Source: Ramlibacter tataouinensis
Lineage (GTDB): Bacteria; Pseudomonadota; Gammaproteobacteria; Burkholderiales; Burkholderiaceae_C
Direction of reading: 5' to 3'
Length of the DNA: 6,696 bases
NCBI GenBank assembly: GCA_002427815.1
Contig: DIZF01000070.1
Coordinates: forward strand, 1 to 6,696
In this document: positions 6,406 through 6,696 of the stretch, piece by piece
Numbering within the stretch: position 1 is the first letter of the stretch
Layout of the letters: every line of letters starts with the position of its first letter
Made by a program: the position numbers and the translations under genes
Notes under the pieces: generated by a model
Databases searched by the model: none
Seen by the model: the letters and a program-made list of their open reading frames with translations, nothing else
Told to the model about the DNA's origin: nothing

Positions 6406-6696
6406 CTAGCGACGGCACTGATTGTCGTCGACGACGGTGTCCTGGCCGAGCTGGCGGTCCTGCGACTGCCTTTCCTGCTCCTTCAGCAGCAGGCTGACGA
6501 AGGTCGTGAGCGGACTGCTGGTCATCTCCGATATCAGCTGCTCAGCCAGGGCCTGATTCCCGTCCATCAACGCGACGACCAGATCGTTCAACGAGCCACT
6601 CGGTGGCTGGGGCGCAGGTGTCGGCGCCGGCGTGGGCGGTGGGACTGGCGCCGGCGTCGGTGCGGGTGTGGGCGCCGGAGTCGGTGCCGGAGTCGG
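6406..6696 (-). CDS. C-terminal part of unrecognised protein with Pro-Thr-Pro-Ala repeats
   Basis: The minus frame is open from the window edge to TAG at 6408-6406, giving 96 residues with the N-terminus beyond the window. The first 32 visible residues are a nearly regular Pro-Thr-Pro-Ala repeat that breaks down to VPPP and QPP. After a short PSGS link comes a predicted helical tail of about 60 residues, LNDLVVALMDGNQALAEQLI and then FVSLLLKEQERQSQDR, ending DDNQCRR. Such Pro/Ala/Thr linkers often span the periplasm or join a membrane anchor to a domain, but the part that would show this is not in view. A TTG at 6591 could start a 61-residue protein, yet the open upstream frame with amino-acid-level repeats argues for a longer gene. 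It converges on glcD with only 3 bp between stops. I do not recognise the family. Confidence 0.62.
   Translation of the reverse strand, partial: PTPAPTPAPTPAPTPAPVPPPTPAPTPAPQPPSGSLNDLVVALMDGNQALAEQLISEMTSSPLTTFVSLLLKEQERQSQDRQLGQDTVVDDNQCRR
6601..6696 (-). repeat. 12-bp-period tandem repeat encoding Pro-Thr-Pro-Ala
   Basis: GC-rich units of about 12 bp repeat from 6601 to the window edge. In the minus frame they encode PTPA units, mostly by different synonymous codons (CCG/CCC/CCA/CCT, ACT/ACA/ACG, GCA/GCG), so selection on the peptide is more likely than recent copying of DNA. The array probably goes on outside the window. Confidence 0.7.

Noticed and set aside
6601..6696. Short GC-rich repeats as a CRISPR or intergenic repeat array
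   Set aside because: The units are 12 bp without spacers and keep one open reading frame encoding PTPA, so this is a coding repeat.

Overview
The window looks like chromosomal DNA from a betaproteobacterium of the order Burkholderiales, probably near Comamonadaceae. The evidence is high GC content with strongly GC-biased third codon positions, a GlcD and a beta-alanine/omega-amino-acid:pyruvate transaminase of the type common in that group, and an extended -10 'TGCGACAAT' box directly before a start codon. This placement rests on recognising protein families, not on a database search. I see no insertion sequence, phage gene, CRISPR array, tRNA or rRNA, and no stretch over 300 bases without a gene.

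Layout. (1) 1-747 (+): a 5'-truncated ChaN-type haem-binding lipoprotein. (2) 784-1437 (-) a small GT-A-fold glycosyltransferase and 1516-2850 (-) a class III omega-transaminase, probably one transcript with the transaminase first. (3) 2945-3793 (+): purU, formyltetrahydrofolate deformylase, diverging from the transaminase across 94 bp that hold candidate promoters for both. The purU promoter sits so close to the ATG that the mRNA may be almost leaderless. (4) 3794-3889: a convergent gap with three hairpins. (5) 3890-4678 (-): a membrane-anchored methyltransferase-fold protein that resembles RquA, the rhodoquinone biosynthesis enzyme, preceded by an overlapping 21-codon ORF with a strong ribosome binding site (4675-4740, -). 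(6) 4741-4893: a divergent control region with a perfect 18-bp palindrome. (7) 4894-6402 (+): a GlcD-type FAD-linked oxidase with no glcE or glcF directly behind it. (8) 6406-6696 (-): the C-terminal end of an unrecognised protein with a Pro-Thr-Pro-Ala repeat region; its 5' end lies outside the window.

Most of the window is metabolic housekeeping: amine/beta-alanine transamination, one-carbon balance and glycolate/2-hydroxyacid oxidation. The part most worth attention is 4675-4893, where an RquA-like protein, a translationally overlapping mini-ORF and a perfect palindrome lie next to a flavin dehydrogenase of a family that passes electrons to the respiratory chain. Whether the RquA-like protein makes rhodoquinone is an inference that needs a phylogeny or quinone analysis.
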